Counted from the first letter of the stretch, positions 18,946 through 28,812 are shown. The stretch: 51,085 nucleotides of DNA from an uncultured Methanobrevibacter sp. (GCA_900314605.1 OMVX01000009.1:35877-86961), one strand, 5' to 3'. Translations and numbers: made by a program. Notes: generated by a model from the sequence alone, not told the origin.

Positions 18946-19262
18946 GTTTTTATGATTATTTCTTAAATTATTTTAAGAATAGATTTTCAAAAAATCAGAT
19001 TACAAATGAAAATGTTTCAGGTGCAATTTTAGCTGAATTAGTTATAATTTCTTCAACATTAATTGCTGCATTGCTCCTTAGACATATTAGTATAGTTTTA
19101 ACAGCAGTAGTTATATTAATTCTCCTTGTTTTAATTTTATCTAATTTACCAATTAGTATAAAATTTTTCCAGGAACAGGATGATTCAATAGAAAAAATGA
19201 CCTTTTATGCTATTCTATGTCTTGGAATAATAGTTAGTTTAGTTTATTGGGGGGGATTATAA
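18942..19262 (+). CDS. ehbG: Energy-converting hydrogenase B subunit G
   Basis: 106-residue membrane protein with about three helices after a polar 35-residue N-terminus. There is no catalytic motif and the function within the membrane arm is unknown; identification rests on its place between ehbF and ehbH. Its ATG overlaps the ehbF stop by four bases, and its stop overlaps the ehbH start by one base. Confidence 0.83.
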   Translation: MSFYDYFLNYFKNRFSKNQITNENVSGAILAELVIISSTLIAALLLRHISIVLTAVVILILLVLILSNLPISIKFFQEQDDSIEKMTFYAILCLGIIVSLVYWGGL

Positions 19263-19546
19263 TGTCAAAATCAATTCGTAACATAATAGCATCTTTAGCA
19301 GCTATTTTATTTGCTGTAACTTTATTTGATGCTCTTTTTGATATAAAGCAAATAATCGACCCGGGTATTAGTAAAGTTTATTCAGCTTTAGGGCCTCAAA
19401 TAGAACCAAATATGGTAACTTTAGTTGTTTTTGATTGGAGAGGATATGATACTTTAGGAGAAGCTTTAATATTAGTTACTGCTGTAGTAATTGTCCTTCT
19501 AATCTTTGGTTATGGAAAAATAAAGGAGGGTAAAAATGAGCAGTGA
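19262..19546 (+). CDS. ehbH: Energy-converting hydrogenase B subunit H (MrpA C-terminal-like)
   Basis: 94-residue membrane protein resembling the C-terminal part of MrpA / Mbh subunit E: two hydrophobic segments joined by a loop with [20 protein letters not shown], a very characteristic Mrp signature. The run GGGGGGAT just before ATG 19262 serves as ribosome binding site, so five residues of a longer frame starting at 19247 were dropped. The last codons overlap ehbI by eleven bases. Confidence 0.87.
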   Translation: MSKSIRNIIASLAAILFAVTLFDALFDIKQIIDPGISKVYSALGPQIEPNMVTLVVFDWRGYDTLGEALILVTAVVIVLLIFGYGKIKEGKNEQ

Positions 19547-20027
19547 AGATATTAGCCCTATTTTAAAGATTTTTGTATTACCGGTATCATTTATCTTTAT
19601 TGCTGTTGGAATTTTAACTGTTCTCGGGGGACATATTACTCCTGGTGGTGGTTTCCAAGGTGGTGCTACGATTGCAGCAGGTATAATATTGGTAATTTTA
19701 GTATTTGGCTTAAAAAATTCTCCTATTCAACTTTCACATAGATATATATCTATTATAGAAACTTTAGGTGCATTAGGATTTATCGGAATTGGTCTAGTAG
19801 GATTATTTTATGGTGGATCCTTTTTATATAATGTAGGGACCGATTTCTATTCAATTATACCTAAGTTTATAGTTAATATTTTCCATTATCCTGATGTAAC
19901 AAATGCAGGTGCGGTTCCATATTTTAATATTTTGGTTGGTCTTAAGGTATTTGTTGGATTAACGGCAGTCGTAATTGCATTTTTAGGTTTCAAATCTTTA
20001 AAAGAGGAGGAAGAGGAAGATGATTAG
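19536..20027 (+). CDS. ehbI: Energy-converting hydrogenase B subunit I (MrpB-like)
   Basis: 163-residue MnhB/MrpB-domain protein: four membrane segments with the family motif [14 protein letters not shown] at about residues 31-44. The C-terminus is an acidic run of nine Glu/Asp. AAAGGAGGG lies before the ATG inside the end of ehbH. It overlaps ehbJ by eight bases, the acid codons forming the ribosome binding site GAGGAGGAAGAGG of the next gene. Confidence 0.9.
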   Translation: MSSEDISPILKIFVLPVSFIFIAVGILTVLGGHITPGGGFQGGATIAAGIILVILVFGLKNSPIQLSHRYISIIETLGALGFIGIGLVGLFYGGSFLYNVGTDFYSIIPKFIVNIFHYPDVTNAGAVPYFNILVGLKVFVGLTAVVIAFLGFKSLKEEEEEDD

Positions 20028-20277
20028 TTGGGGACCAATAATTTTTGGTTTTATTTTTGGATTAATTGTAGGATTTTCATTTAGAAAGACAGAATATTTT
20101 AATAATACTTCTCTTTTAGTTATTTTCATATTTCTAATTATTTTATCTTATTTAGAAGGTTCATTTCCATTTTACACTGACACGTCATTTTCATTAGGCG
20201 TTTTAGCTACATCATGTGGCCTTGTTATTGGAAAATTATTATTTGGGAGAAAAGATAACTCAAATATGGATTCATAA
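20020..20277 (+). CDS. ehbJ: Energy-converting hydrogenase B subunit J
   Basis: 85-residue membrane protein with about three short helices and a basic patch (FRKTEYF) after the first. There is no recognisable motif; the assignment is by position between ehbI and ehbK. Its start lies inside the purine-rich end of ehbI. The stop is 18 bases before ehbK. Confidence 0.8.
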   Translation: MISWGPIIFGFIFGLIVGFSFRKTEYFNNTSLLVIFIFLIILSYLEGSFPFYTDTSFSLGVLATSCGLVIGKLLFGRKDNSNMDS

Positions 20278-20295
20278 TGTTTAGGAAGTTAAATC

Positions 20296-21717
20296 ATGTT
20301 TTTATCTACAAATAAATGCCAAGGTTTAGGAAAATGTATTAAAGAATGTCCTACAGAGGCTATACGATTAATAAATAATAAAGCATTTAGTTGTATAACT
20401 TGTGGAGTCTGTTATCGTGAATGTCCTAACCATGCTATTTATAAGAATAAGTATGGGGGATATGTTGTTGATAGGGCTAAATGTAATGGATGTGGTGTTT
20501 GTCAGTTTAATTGCCCTATTGGTAGTATTAAAATTAGTGAAGATGGTAGAGTAAAAGGAATTTGCTCTCGTTGTGGTAGATGTGTTGATTCTTGCGGTAT
20601 TAATGCCCGAGTCGATGGATTTGATTTAATTAAAGATAAACAATTAAATTATCTTAAATCTTTAGATGCTATCCTTCCAAGTTATAATACACACTGTCCA
20701 TCAAAAACAAAAGAGGTTTCCAGATTATCAGTTGTAACTAAATATGAAGATTGTACCTTATGTGGTAGATGCCAGTATTATTGTCCAACAGATGCTATTA
20801 AATTAAATGTTGATAAGGCAGGAAGTATTTGTAACCATTGTAATGTTTGTGAAGATGTATGTCCTACAGGAGCTATGAAGGATAGAATTATAAATTATGA
20901 TTACTGTTCATTATGTTTAAATTGTTTAAAATCCTGTCCAAATGATGCAATTTTCATTGATAATTATAAATTAACTATTAATCAATTAAATCAAAAAAAT
21001 GAGGGAAGTATAATATCTTGTATAAACTGCCAATTATGTGTCGATAAATCTAATACTGAATCATTTAAATTAATGGATAATAAATTAAGATATGATCCGC
21101 AAAAAGATATTGATACTTTTAAAAACTTTAATCAAGCAATAGAATCATGTCCAACTTCAAGTTTACATATTAACAATAATAGTATTGTAATAAATAATAT
21201 TCTTAAGGAAAATTTCCTTGAAGGTTACTGTACTATGTGTGGTAATTGTGTTAAAGTATGTCCAAATAAGGCACGAGTATATGAAACTGTTACTTGGAAT
21301 GGTAAAGCTAATGATAAATGTATTTCATGTGGAACATGTGTTGAAGTTTGTCCTAAAGATATTATAATCCTTAAAAAAGAAGGTATTGAAGTTAACTTAG
21401 ATGAATGTATATTGTGTGAAACTTGTGCTGTATATTGTCCTACAGATGCAATAAAGAAATCTACACTAGCTAAAAAAATAGTAATAGATGGATTTAATGA
21501 TGTTGATTCTAAATTATGTATATATTGTAAATTATGTTTAGATATTTGTAAGGAAGATGCTATTGTTGATAATGGTGATAGTGTAAGTGTAGATGATGAT
21601 AAATGTATTAAATGTGGAGCCTGTAAGAATATTTGTCCATCAAATGCATTTATATTTGATAGAAATTTTGTAAACAAAAATCAAACATTAGGGTGTTTAA
21701 ATGGAAAATCTAATTAG
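20296..21717 (+). CDS. ehbK: Energy-converting hydrogenase B subunit K, polyferredoxin
   Basis: 473-residue soluble iron-sulfur protein. I count thirteen Cys clusters of the CxxCxxCxxxC(P) kind. Eleven are complete. The first is altered (C8 with a longer gap, then CIKECP), and one near residues 243-285 has CINCQLC followed only distantly by ESCP. It can thus carry about twelve or more [4Fe-4S] clusters and act as an electron wire between the hydrogenase and ferredoxin or a partner enzyme. Codon use is like that of its neighbours. It overlaps ehbL by 17 bases. Confidence 0.93.
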   Translation: MFLSTNKCQGLGKCIKECPTEAIRLINNKAFSCITCGVCYRECPNHAIYKNKYGGYVVDRAKCNGCGVCQFNCPIGSIKISEDGRVKGICSRCGRCVDSCGINARVDGFDLIKDKQLNYLKSLDAILPSYNTHCPSKTKEVSRLSVVTKYEDCTLCGRCQYYCPTDAIKLNVDKAGSICNHCNVCEDVCPTGAMKDRIINYDYCSLCLNCLKSCPNDAIFIDNYKLTINQLNQKNEGSIISCINCQLCVDKSNTESFKLMDNKLRYDPQKDIDTFKNFNQAIESCPTSSLHINNNSIVINNILKENFLEGYCTMCGNCVKVCPNKARVYETVTWNGKANDKCISCGTCVEVCPKDIIILKKEGIEVNLDECILCETCAVYCPTDAIKKSTLAKKIVIDGFNDVDSKLCIYCKLCLDICKEDAIVDNGDSVSVDDDKCIKCGACKNICPSNAFIFDRNFVNKNQTLGCLNGKSN

Positions 21718-22198
21718 AATCATGTTAAATGGAGTTTATACTAACTTCAAAAGGATTTTATTCGCATCAGATAGAGTAACTGATATGGATTTAAGACGAG
21801 ATGTCTTAAATGGCAATATTCAGCCTGAAAAAAAAGTTGATACTGATGCTTGTATAGGTTGTGGAGGTTGTGCTAATGTATGTCCTACAGGTGCAGTTAC
21901 TATGAAAAAATTAGATCAAGCAGAATGGTTAGCAGACGGATGGGCTAAAACTGAAGTTCCAGAATTAGATAGTACTAAATGTGTTGTATGTTATTGGTGT
22001 CATGATTTCTGTCCAATTTATGCATTATTCACTGAACAAGCAACTATACATCCAAATGCAGTTGGTGAAATTGAGATATCTCCTAATAAATTACTTTCTA
22101 AACCATTTAAAATACCTCAAGATAAACTTGAATTTATTTCACAATATTTATCAGATAAAACTGTTATAAAAAATCAGGAGAAAAATAATTCAAATTAA
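21701..22198 (+). CDS. ehbL: Energy-converting hydrogenase B subunit L, 2[4Fe-4S] ferredoxin
   Basis: 165-residue protein with two [4Fe-4S] motifs, CIGCGGCANVCP from C51 and CVVCYWCHDFCP from C94, and a polar N-terminal extension with MLNGVYTNFKRILF, as in the NuoI-like subunits of energy-converting hydrogenases. It should pass electrons between the EhbM/EhbN module and the polyferredoxin. The start lies within the end of ehbK, and 44 bases separate it from ehbM. Confidence 0.9.
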   Translation: MENLIRIMLNGVYTNFKRILFASDRVTDMDLRRDVLNGNIQPEKKVDTDACIGCGGCANVCPTGAVTMKKLDQAEWLADGWAKTEVPELDSTKCVVCYWCHDFCPIYALFTEQATIHPNAVGEIEISPNKLLSKPFKIPQDKLEFISQYLSDKTVIKNQEKNNSN

Positions 22199-22242
22199 TT
22201 TAAATAAAAATTATCTATTCACAATTATTTAGGGAGGATGTT

Positions 22243-22689
22243 ATGAGTCTCAAATCATATTCAAGGCAACGGGCTATTCATGTAATGTTAGTATATACAG
22301 GTGGATGTAATGGCTGTGATATTGAAATAGTTAATGCAGTTCTTTCACCAAAAATTGATATTGAACAATATAAAGTATTTTTAACATGGAATCCTCGTGA
22401 AGCAGATGTATTAGTTGTAACTGGCCCCGTTACTTATCATAATAAAGAACCATTACTAAAAATTTATAATGACATACCTGATCCAAAGTTAGTTATTGCA
22501 GCAGGATCATGTGCATTAATGGGAGGGGTTTATAAAAACATTTATGGAGATATTCCTTCTGAAGAAATTGAAGGCCCTGTAGAAAATATTATTCCAGTTG
22601 ATGCAAAAGTTCCTGGATGTGCAGTCAGACCTCAAGATATACTGGCAGGTCTAATAAGTGTTTTACCAAATTTATTAAATTCAGATTAA
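22243..22689 (+). CDS. ehbM: Energy-converting hydrogenase B small subunit (NuoB-like)
   Basis: 148-residue [NiFe]-hydrogenase small subunit of the NuoB type. The four ligands of the proximal [4Fe-4S] cluster are C22 and C25 (GGCNGCDIE), C90 ([10 protein letters not shown]) and C126 (VPGCAVRP). It lacks the extra cluster domain and signal sequence of uptake hydrogenases, as expected for a cytoplasm-facing Ech-type enzyme. GGGAGGATG precedes the ATG. Confidence 0.94.
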   Translation: MSLKSYSRQRAIHVMLVYTGGCNGCDIEIVNAVLSPKIDIEQYKVFLTWNPREADVLVVTGPVTYHNKEPLLKIYNDIPDPKLVIAAGSCALMGGVYKNIYGDIPSEEIEGPVENIIPVDAKVPGCAVRPQDILAGLISVLPNLLNSD

Positions 22690-22725
22690 AATTATTATTA
22701 AAAATTATTATATTGGGAGTAAAAA

Positions 22726-23862
22726 ATGATTGAAGAAAAAATACCTAATCCAAATGGAGAACTTATTGAAACTGAAATATCAATGGGTACAGTTCATCCA
22801 GCTGCTTTAGAACCTTATAGAGTCCGTTTTTTCGTAGAAGATGAAATTATTCAAGAAGCAGAGATAACTATTGGTGTTAATCATAGAGGTGTAGAAAGGA
22901 TTATGGAAGGGCTTCCAGTAGAAAAAGCAAATGCTTTAACTGAAAAAATATGTGGAATATGTTCAAATTCACATACATGGAATTCAGTTTTAACTGCTGA
23001 GAAGGGTTTAAATATTGATATCCCTGAAAGAGCTAATTATATTAGAGTTATTATGGGTGAACTTGAAAGATTACATAGTCATTTACTTTATCTTGCTCAT
23101 GGATGTGAGGTTTTAGGTCATGAAACTTTTTCAATGAGAATATTTTATATTAGAGAAACTGTTATGGATTTACTTCATATGATTGGTGGTAATAGGGTAC
23201 AGTATGGTGTTTCTATTATTGGGGGAGTTAGACCTAGATGTGAACTTAATGAAATGAGAATACAAAAAGTCGAAAGCGGATTAGATGAATTAGAAAAAAA
23301 CATTGTTAATTTTTCTGAAAGATTTACTTCTGATCCTATTGTGAACTCCAGAATAGAAGGGGTAGGATATTTACCTCCAAAACAAGCTAGAAAATTAGCG
23401 GTTACCGGTCCATCCCTTCGTGCATGTGGTTTTAATTATGATTTAAGAACTGAAATGCCTCAATATGATGATTTTGATTTTAATATTATTAGTTTAGATA
23501 CCTGTGATGTTAAAGCAAATCTATTAATGAGAGTACTTGAATCTTTTGAATCTATTAAAATAATTAGACAAGCAATTAAAAATCTTCCTAAAGGCCCTAT
23601 TGCAGATAGAAATTGGGAAATGTTTGATTGTGATTTTATAAAAAGTTATATTGAAGTTCCAAGAGGAATTTGTTATCATTCATTTGCATTAGAAGATGGT
23701 AGAGTTAGAGGGTCTGTTATTAGAACTCCGTCTATGGCGAATATTGCTGCTATGCAATATGCAGCTATTGGAAATCATATTACTGATGGTCAATTATGTA
23801 TTGTACAATGTGACCCTTGTTTTACATGTACAGATAGAGCTTTTGAAATTATTGAATTATAA
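22726..23862 (+). CDS. ehbN: Energy-converting hydrogenase B large subunit ([NiFe] site)
   Basis: 378-residue catalytic subunit. Both Ni-binding Cys pairs are intact: C76/C79 in [12 protein letters not shown] and C365/C368 in [20 protein letters not shown] is the first large-subunit signature. Only seven residues follow the Arg after the last Cys motif, so there is no long C-terminal peptide of the kind removed during maturation of standard [NiFe] hydrogenases. It oxidises H2 or reduces protons, coupled through EhbM/L/K to low-potential ferredoxin and through the membrane arm to an ion gradient. GGGAG precedes the ATG. Confidence 0.95.
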   Translation: MIEEKIPNPNGELIETEISMGTVHPAALEPYRVRFFVEDEIIQEAEITIGVNHRGVERIMEGLPVEKANALTEKICGICSNSHTWNSVLTAEKGLNIDIPERANYIRVIMGELERLHSHLLYLAHGCEVLGHETFSMRIFYIRETVMDLLHMIGGNRVQYGVSIIGGVRPRCELNEMRIQKVESGLDELEKNIVNFSERFTSDPIVNSRIEGVGYLPPKQARKLAVTGPSLRACGFNYDLRTEMPQYDDFDFNIISLDTCDVKANLLMRVLESFESIKIIRQAIKNLPKGPIADRNWEMFDCDFIKSYIEVPRGICYHSFALEDGRVRGSVIRTPSMANIAAMQYAAIGNHITDGQLCIVQCDPCFTCTDRAFEIIEL

Positions 23863-23879
23863 AATCATGAGGGATTATT

Positions 23880-24881
23880 ATGGTAAATATTACAATTTTA
23901 TATTCAATTATAATAGCAATTCTAACCTTACTTGTATGTTTTATTATTGGAATGTTCTTACCTGGTGTTGAAAAGAAATATGTACATGCGAGAATTCAAC
24001 AACGTATTGGGCCTCCTGTAACATCTGTAGGAATTATGGCCCCTATTAAATTTGCATTTAAAGAAAATTTGGATCCACGTTCACCTGCTCCAGGTTTATA
24101 CAAAGCATTACCTTTTATAAGTTTTCTTTGTATACTTTTGGTTTTATTATTTATTACTCCACAAATGTATTCAGTAGAATTACTTTCTAGTATAATTGCT
24201 ATTGTAGGATTATTAAAAGTTGAAGAAATAGCATATGTATTCATGGGAGCATTATCCAAATCTGTTATGTCACTTTCTATGAAATTTCCAGATTTGGTTA
24301 AAGGTGCAAGTCACACTGATACCATTAGGTCACATATAGAAGATATAAGCTCAAAACGTTCTCTTAGAATGATTTCATATGGGTCTTTTCCATTATATTT
24401 AGCCTTATTTGTACCTGTAGTTTGTTCTGGTAGTTTATATATTGGAGATATTATTAAATATCAACAAGTTCATGGTCCATTTATATTTACAACACAAGGT
24501 ATACTTGCTGCATTTGTATTTTTCATAGGTTATGTTATTTTATTAAACGAGTCTCCATTTAATATAATTGAAGCTGAATCAGATGTTATTCAAGGACCAT
24601 ATATGGAATATATGGCAAAATATAGATCTGTAATATACTTAACTAAAGGACTGTTAATGTTTACACTTTCTGCTTTATTCACTATATTCTTCCTTGGAAT
24701 TTCTTTAAACATCTTTTCATGGAATATATTAGTGTTTATTATTGTATCTTTATTATTTACTTTATTTATGGGTATTTTCAGTGCTTTTACACCGGTATTT
24801 ACAAATAGGCAATTTTTACCTGTTGTTTTATTAACAACTTTAATAGGAGTACTTGCAATTGTAATTGGAATTTTAATTTAA
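23880..24881 (+). CDS. ehbO: Energy-converting hydrogenase B subunit O (NuoH-like)
   Basis: 333-residue membrane protein of the NuoH/EchB family with about eight helices. It shows [15 protein letters not shown] near residues 40-54 (the quinone-site-like loop of complex I) and [20 protein letters not shown] in a later loop, both hallmarks of the family. It anchors the hydrogenase module to the antiporter-like arm. It starts 17 bases after ehbN and has GAGGGATT before the ATG. Confidence 0.93.
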   Translation: MVNITILYSIIIAILTLLVCFIIGMFLPGVEKKYVHARIQQRIGPPVTSVGIMAPIKFAFKENLDPRSPAPGLYKALPFISFLCILLVLLFITPQMYSVELLSSIIAIVGLLKVEEIAYVFMGALSKSVMSLSMKFPDLVKGASHTDTIRSHIEDISSKRSLRMISYGSFPLYLALFVPVVCSGSLYIGDIIKYQQVHGPFIFTTQGILAAFVFFIGYVILLNESPFNIIEAESDVIQGPYMEYMAKYRSVIYLTKGLLMFTLSALFTIFFLGISLNIFSWNILVFIIVSLLFTLFMGIFSAFTPVFTNRQFLPVVLLTTLIGVLAIVIGILI

Positions 24882-24891
24882 AGGTGAAATA

Positions 24892-25152
24892 ATGAAATTT
24901 GTTGTAAGAAGTTATCATATCATAAGTTTAGGTGGATATATTGTAGAATGGGATTTTCCATATAGAAACCTAATTGTTGTCAATAAAACAAATGAACCTA
25001 TAAAAATCGAAATTCCTGTTTTTGATGAAGAATGGATTGAAGAAACTGAAAAACTCGGACTAGATGTTATACCAGTTAAAAATGAGGATAACTATCTAAT
25101 GATGTATAAAAAGGCTCATTCAGAATTAGATAAAATAAAATCTAACTTATAG
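24892..25152 (+). CDS. ehbP: Energy-converting hydrogenase B subunit P
   Basis: 86-residue soluble protein, last gene of the compact operon, ten bases after ehbO. No domain is recognised; it is acidic with the pattern [18 protein letters not shown]. The assignment rests on position and length. AAAGGTGAAATA precedes the ATG. A 14-base T-run follows the stop closely. Confidence 0.82.
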   Translation: MKFVVRSYHIISLGGYIVEWDFPYRNLIVVNKTNEPIKIEIPVFDEEWIEETEKLGLDVIPVKNEDNYLMMYKKAHSELDKIKSNL

Positions 25153-25196
25153 TTTATTTTTCTTTTATTCTTTTTTCTTTTATTTTTTTTTTTTTT
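25153..25196 (+). terminator. T-rich terminator after ehbP
   Basis: Pyrimidine-rich tract with runs of T, ending in fourteen consecutive T at 25183-25196, starting right after the ehbP stop. It is the strongest oligo-T signal in the window and very likely ends, or attenuates, the ehb transcript before the ACT-domain gene. Confidence 0.7.
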
Positions 25197-25257
25197 ATAA
25201 AATTTTTATATTATTATTATAAAATATAATATATTAGAAATATCAATAGTGATTAAG

Positions 25258-25920
25258 ATGTCTAATTATGCAATAAGTATCAAATCTGTTGAGAAAAAAG
25301 GAGTTTTAGAAGAGATAACTGAAATCATCACGGCTCATAATATTAATATAGCTTATCTTAATCTTTTCATTGAACGGGATTCTAAAGGTTCTATTAATCT
25401 TGAATTAGAAGATGTTGATGATATAGATTTATTAATTAAAGAGTTAAACAGTTTAGAAAGTGTTTATAGCGTAGAGATTCATCCTTCTCAAGAAGATGTT
25501 TTCGGTAAACGTGTAATTATTTATGGTGGAGGTTCTCAAGTATCTCAAGTTGCTTTAGGAGCAATCACAGAAGCAGATAGGCATAATATTAGAGGGGAAA
25601 GAATTAGTATAGATACATTACCTGTAGTTGGTGAAGAATCTATTGCTGAAGCAATCAATGCTTTAACAAGAATTCCAAGAGTTAGTGTACTCGTTCTTGC
25701 AGGTTCACTTATGGGTGGAGAAATTATAGAGGAGATAAAAAAAGTAAAAGAAGTTTATGATTTAACTGTTTTCAGTTTAAATATGCCTGGTGGAGTTACA
25801 GAGGTTTCCGATTTGGTCGTCACAGACCCAATTCAAGTAGGAGTTATGGCTGTAATGCAAGCAGCAAGTACTGCAGTTTTTGATTATCGTAAATTGAAAA
25901 AGTCTAATAGAAAATTTTAA
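25258..25920 (+). CDS. ACT-domain protein, possible EhbQ
   Basis: 220-residue protein: an N-terminal ACT domain ([24 protein letters not shown] pattern, residues 3-75) and a C-terminal DUF5612-like domain of about 140 residues with [15 protein letters not shown] and [14 protein letters not shown] domains bind small ligands, often amino acids, and this looks regulatory. In Methanothermobacter the gene after ehbP was counted as ehbQ, so this may be the same gene; I leave the symbol empty because membership in the complex is unproven. GTGAT and ATG 25258 define the start, three codons after an in-frame GTG. A T-run separates it from ehbP. Confidence 0.75.
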   Translation: MSNYAISIKSVEKKGVLEEITEIITAHNINIAYLNLFIERDSKGSINLELEDVDDIDLLIKELNSLESVYSVEIHPSQEDVFGKRVIIYGGGSQVSQVALGAITEADRHNIRGERISIDTLPVVGEESIAEAINALTRIPRVSVLVLAGSLMGGEIIEEIKKVKEVYDLTVFSLNMPGGVTEVSDLVVTDPIQVGVMAVMQAASTAVFDYRKLKKSNRKF

Positions 25921-26067
25921 TATAATACTATTTTCTATTATCTCTTTTAAGCTTTAATTTTTTTATTTTTTTCTTTAATATCTGTGGGTTAATTTTTTTT
26001 TCATAACATATTCTAATTAATGATATTAGGCCAATTATTTTATTATAATTGATTAAGTTAGATTTTA

Positions 26068-26874
26068 TTAGTCTTCTAGACAAAGTCCTTTAAATTCACA
26101 TCTTTCACATTTTTTTTCATCATACTTTACACTAGGAATTTCTTTGTTTATTATTATTTGCCTTATCTGGTCAAGTATTCGAAATAAACTTTTTCTAAGA
26201 TTTACATCTATAATTACAGGTCTTCTTTCACTTAAATTCACATATTCTACAAATCCTACAAAAACTTCTGTATCAAATTCTTCTTCAATAAGAATAGAAT
26301 TAAATGCAATTTCAATGGAATCATTATCCCAAACACCTTTAACAGGGGGTGTTGAAGTTTTAAATGTTATAGGGAAATATTTTCCATTAATAATTTCGAT
26401 TTTATCAGCTATACCACTAATGTTTAATTGTGGGTCTCTAAGTAGGTAACTATACATACTTGTAGGATATATCATTTCTACAATTTTATTACCTTCATTT
26501 TGAGTTAGATTCATGTATCTTTTAGCCTTTAGTGCAAGTATTTTAATATTGTAACGTGTTTCATTACTTAAATCATTTTTATATTTTTCTAAATCATCGC
26601 TGTCATATTTTTCAGGGTCATATAATTCATTTATCCTGTTATTAATATAATAATTTACATTTTTAAATAGTTCTTTTTCTATTTCTTCAACTTTCATATT
26701 ATTTTTTGTCCTTTTCAGATTCCTTTGAATTATATCTTGAATTTCAATCCTAATTTCTTTAAGATTTTTTCCGAGTTCATATTGAATATTTTCCATATTT
26801 CCATGAATATTATATTGGTAATATAGTTGCATAGGACAGTACATATATGTTTTAATTTTCGTTAAACTAATCAT
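26068..26874 (-). CDS. Solo Cas4-like Fe-S protein of the PD-(D/E)XK superfamily, catalytic motif degenerate
   Basis: 268-residue protein with the Cas4 layout: C13 in MISLTKIKTYMYCP and a C-terminal cluster C256, C259, C265, the four ligands of the [4Fe-4S] cluster of Cas4/AddB-type nucleases. The nuclease core is recognisable (GIAD with D157, then the strand that should carry E-x-K), but it reads T170-F171-K172 instead of E-x-K, and the following Q-x-x-x-Y region is also altered (EIAFNSI). It may therefore bind DNA without cutting, or use another residue. There is no CRISPR array and no other cas gene in the window. GTGATATA precedes the ATG. Confidence 0.75.
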   Translation of the reverse strand: MISLTKIKTYMYCPMQLYYQYNIHGNMENIQYELGKNLKEIRIEIQDIIQRNLKRTKNNMKVEEIEKELFKNVNYYINNRINELYDPEKYDSDDLEKYKNDLSNETRYNIKILALKAKRYMNLTQNEGNKIVEMIYPTSMYSYLLRDPQLNISGIADKIEIINGKYFPITFKTSTPPVKGVWDNDSIEIAFNSILIEEEFDTEVFVGFVEYVNLSERRPVIIDVNLRKSLFRILDQIRQIIINKEIPSVKYDEKKCERCEFKGLCLED

Positions 26875-27452
26875 TATATCACTAAATATTTTTATTATTT
26901 AAAATATTCTTGTATAATGATATTCACTATCTTATATTTAAATATATAAGTTATAAACACTTATTTATTTTTTAAATCTGTAATTAATTATATTATATCT
27001 TTTATTTTTATAATTACCATATATTTTTAAGTATTAAATAGTTTTAGCATTTTTAATATTTTTCAAATTCATAAATATTTTTAATCTTACAATTATTCAA
27101 AATTGAATAGAATAATTTACAACAACAAGTTTCATTATTTAATTAAAAGTAGATGTTATATTTTCATCTGTAAAAATAGTTTTTTTAATAGATTACTCAT
27201 AATTTTCATTTAATGACAAATTATGTCGAATACCCATGTTTTAAAATTTTACATATACATATATACATATATATCATATCATTATGTAACAAATGTTTTA
27301 AATAAAAAATAGTTTAGGAAATTATTTTTGCATATTTATTAATAAAGATATAAAATAGATAATATATTTAAAAAAAGGGAAAATAAAATAAATTAGAATA
27401 AAATTTAATTAAATCTATTATGATAAGAGAGATATATATTTATTTTAATTGG
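26875..27452. other. Intergenic, AT-rich, no gene seen
   Basis: About 580 bases between two minus-strand genes. It contains alternating TA/CATA sequence at about 27251-27290 and presumably the promoter of the Cas4-like gene next to 26875. I see no open frame with a ribosome binding site and no clear fold. Confidence 0.5.
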
Positions 27453-28520
27453 CTAGCCTTCGAATTCTTTAAGTTTTATGTATTCTCCAATGGATTCTCT
27501 TGTTGAACCTACAAGTATTCTGTATATTGGTTCTTGATTATTAGTTACTACTTTTTCAACTTTTCCCCGTGCTATAACCCTTTCACCTTCTAGGACCTCC
27601 CCGGCATATGTATGGGTTAAGGATGCAAGTTGAGTAATTTCTTCTTTAATACCATCTAAATATTCAACATCAGAAATTTCATATACTGCAGGATTATCCA
27701 TTGATTTAAGATCACTTGTAATGGTACATTCTATTTCAGATATTCCTAAAGGGATATATCTGGTATCACCATATTCTCCTTCAACTTCATTCATATTTCT
27801 TGTACATAAAATATCAAATAGTGTTCCTCTTATAACGCCTCTATTAAATTTTCTAGATTCATACCAACAGAATTCCTCTTTTGTAAGACTATCATCTTTA
27901 ATTCTTTTTTCAAATAAATGTTGCCAGAATTCATTTTGTATAGGGTTTAAGATTATTTTTCTTTTATTTGAACCTTCTCCAACTTCTACTTCCCTATCAT
28001 GATATTTTTTAAAAGCATTTATTGCTTTTTTATGATTTTCAAGACCATATACAACAAAATCTAAATCTGATATTTCAGCTTTCTGAAGTCCTGGACAGGT
28101 AGAACCTGAAATACCTAAATGGTCGTAATCGATTCCTCCAATATAATAGAAAAAGTCAGATAAATCTATTAATTTTTCTCGAATATCATCTGAAATTTTA
28201 TTGTCCTTTCCTTCTCTTATTATTTTTAGTCTATCCTCTGGTCTTATAATCTCATCAACTTTGTCTATGGGAACTCCCATCATAGTAACATTAGCTACTT
28301 CTGAATGATATAAATATTCTGGATGATTTTCTTTTAAATAAGCAAAGGCTTCATCTGATCCTACTTTTGAATATCTTTGGCCATTTTTTTCTCTATCTCC
28401 ATTTTCATCTGGAATATATCTTAAAAAAGATATAATTCTATTATCTGGATGAAGGTAGTTTGTAGATGCAAAATACATATCATCTGTAGAGTGTATAAAA
28501 TCTCTTGTTCTAACTTCCAT
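27453..28520 (-). CDS. Predicted nucleotidyltransferase (COG1665-like)
   Basis: 355-residue protein with a minimal nucleotidyltransferase signature: GISGSTCPGL, whose G-S pair is at about 139-140, followed by ISDLDFVVYG, where D152 and D154 would bind metal. The N-terminal ~130 residues (RDFIHSTDDMYFAST...) and the C-terminal ~120 residues are conserved-looking but unassigned. Similar proteins occur in methanogens; the substrate is unknown. ATG 28520 was chosen because GTGGTAATA before it provides the ribosome binding site; an in-frame GTG lies three codons earlier. Neighbours do not suggest a pathway. Confidence 0.72.
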   Translation of the reverse strand: MEVRTRDFIHSTDDMYFASTNYLHPDNRIISFLRYIPDENGDREKNGQRYSKVGSDEAFAYLKENHPEYLYHSEVANVTMMGVPIDKVDEIIRPEDRLKIIREGKDNKISDDIREKLIDLSDFFYYIGGIDYDHLGISGSTCPGLQKAEISDLDFVVYGLENHKKAINAFKKYHDREVEVGEGSNKRKIILNPIQNEFWQHLFEKRIKDDSLTKEEFCWYESRKFNRGVIRGTLFDILCTRNMNEVEGEYGDTRYIPLGISEIECTITSDLKSMDNPAVYEISDVEYLDGIKEEITQLASLTHTYAGEVLEGERVIARGKVEKVVTNNQEPIYRILVGSTRESIGEYIKLKEFEG

Positions 28521-28756
28521 TATTACCACTTTAATTCATTCATTCCTAAATGTTATTATGATTATTAATAGTATATATTTATTAGATTATTTAATTATTA
28601 TATCCATTTTATTATAAATTATATTATAAATTTTATTATTTGAAATAATCTTTAAACGAGCTAATTTTTTAAATTTTAATAATCTTTGTAAAATATTATA
28701 ATTTATAATATGTTTAAAAATTAGTGCTTATATTCAAAAAAATGTATGATAAATTT

Positions 28757-28812
28757 TAGAAAAAAAAAAGAAATAAAAAAATTATAGAATAAAATAAAAT
28801 ATTTTATTTTAT
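28757..28812 (-). terminator. Palindrome plus T-run after the surface-protein gene
   Basis: On the minus strand the end of the gene runs into AAAATAAAATATTTTATTTT, a perfect 20-base palindrome, then T-rich sequence including runs of seven and ten T. It should terminate transcription of the large surface-protein gene. Confidence 0.55.

Noticed and set aside
21225-21677. 150-codon minus-strand frame inside ehbK
   Set aside because: It is a mirror of the Cys-rich polyferredoxin coding strand, and its product is not protein-like.
26068-26874. Evidence for a CRISPR-Cas locus around the Cas4-like gene
   Set aside because: No spaced direct repeats and no other cas gene were found anywhere in the window.
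27251-27290. Alternating CATA/TATA sequence as an origin or regulatory repeat
   Set aside because: Simple low-complexity sequence without flanking boxes or a linked replication gene.
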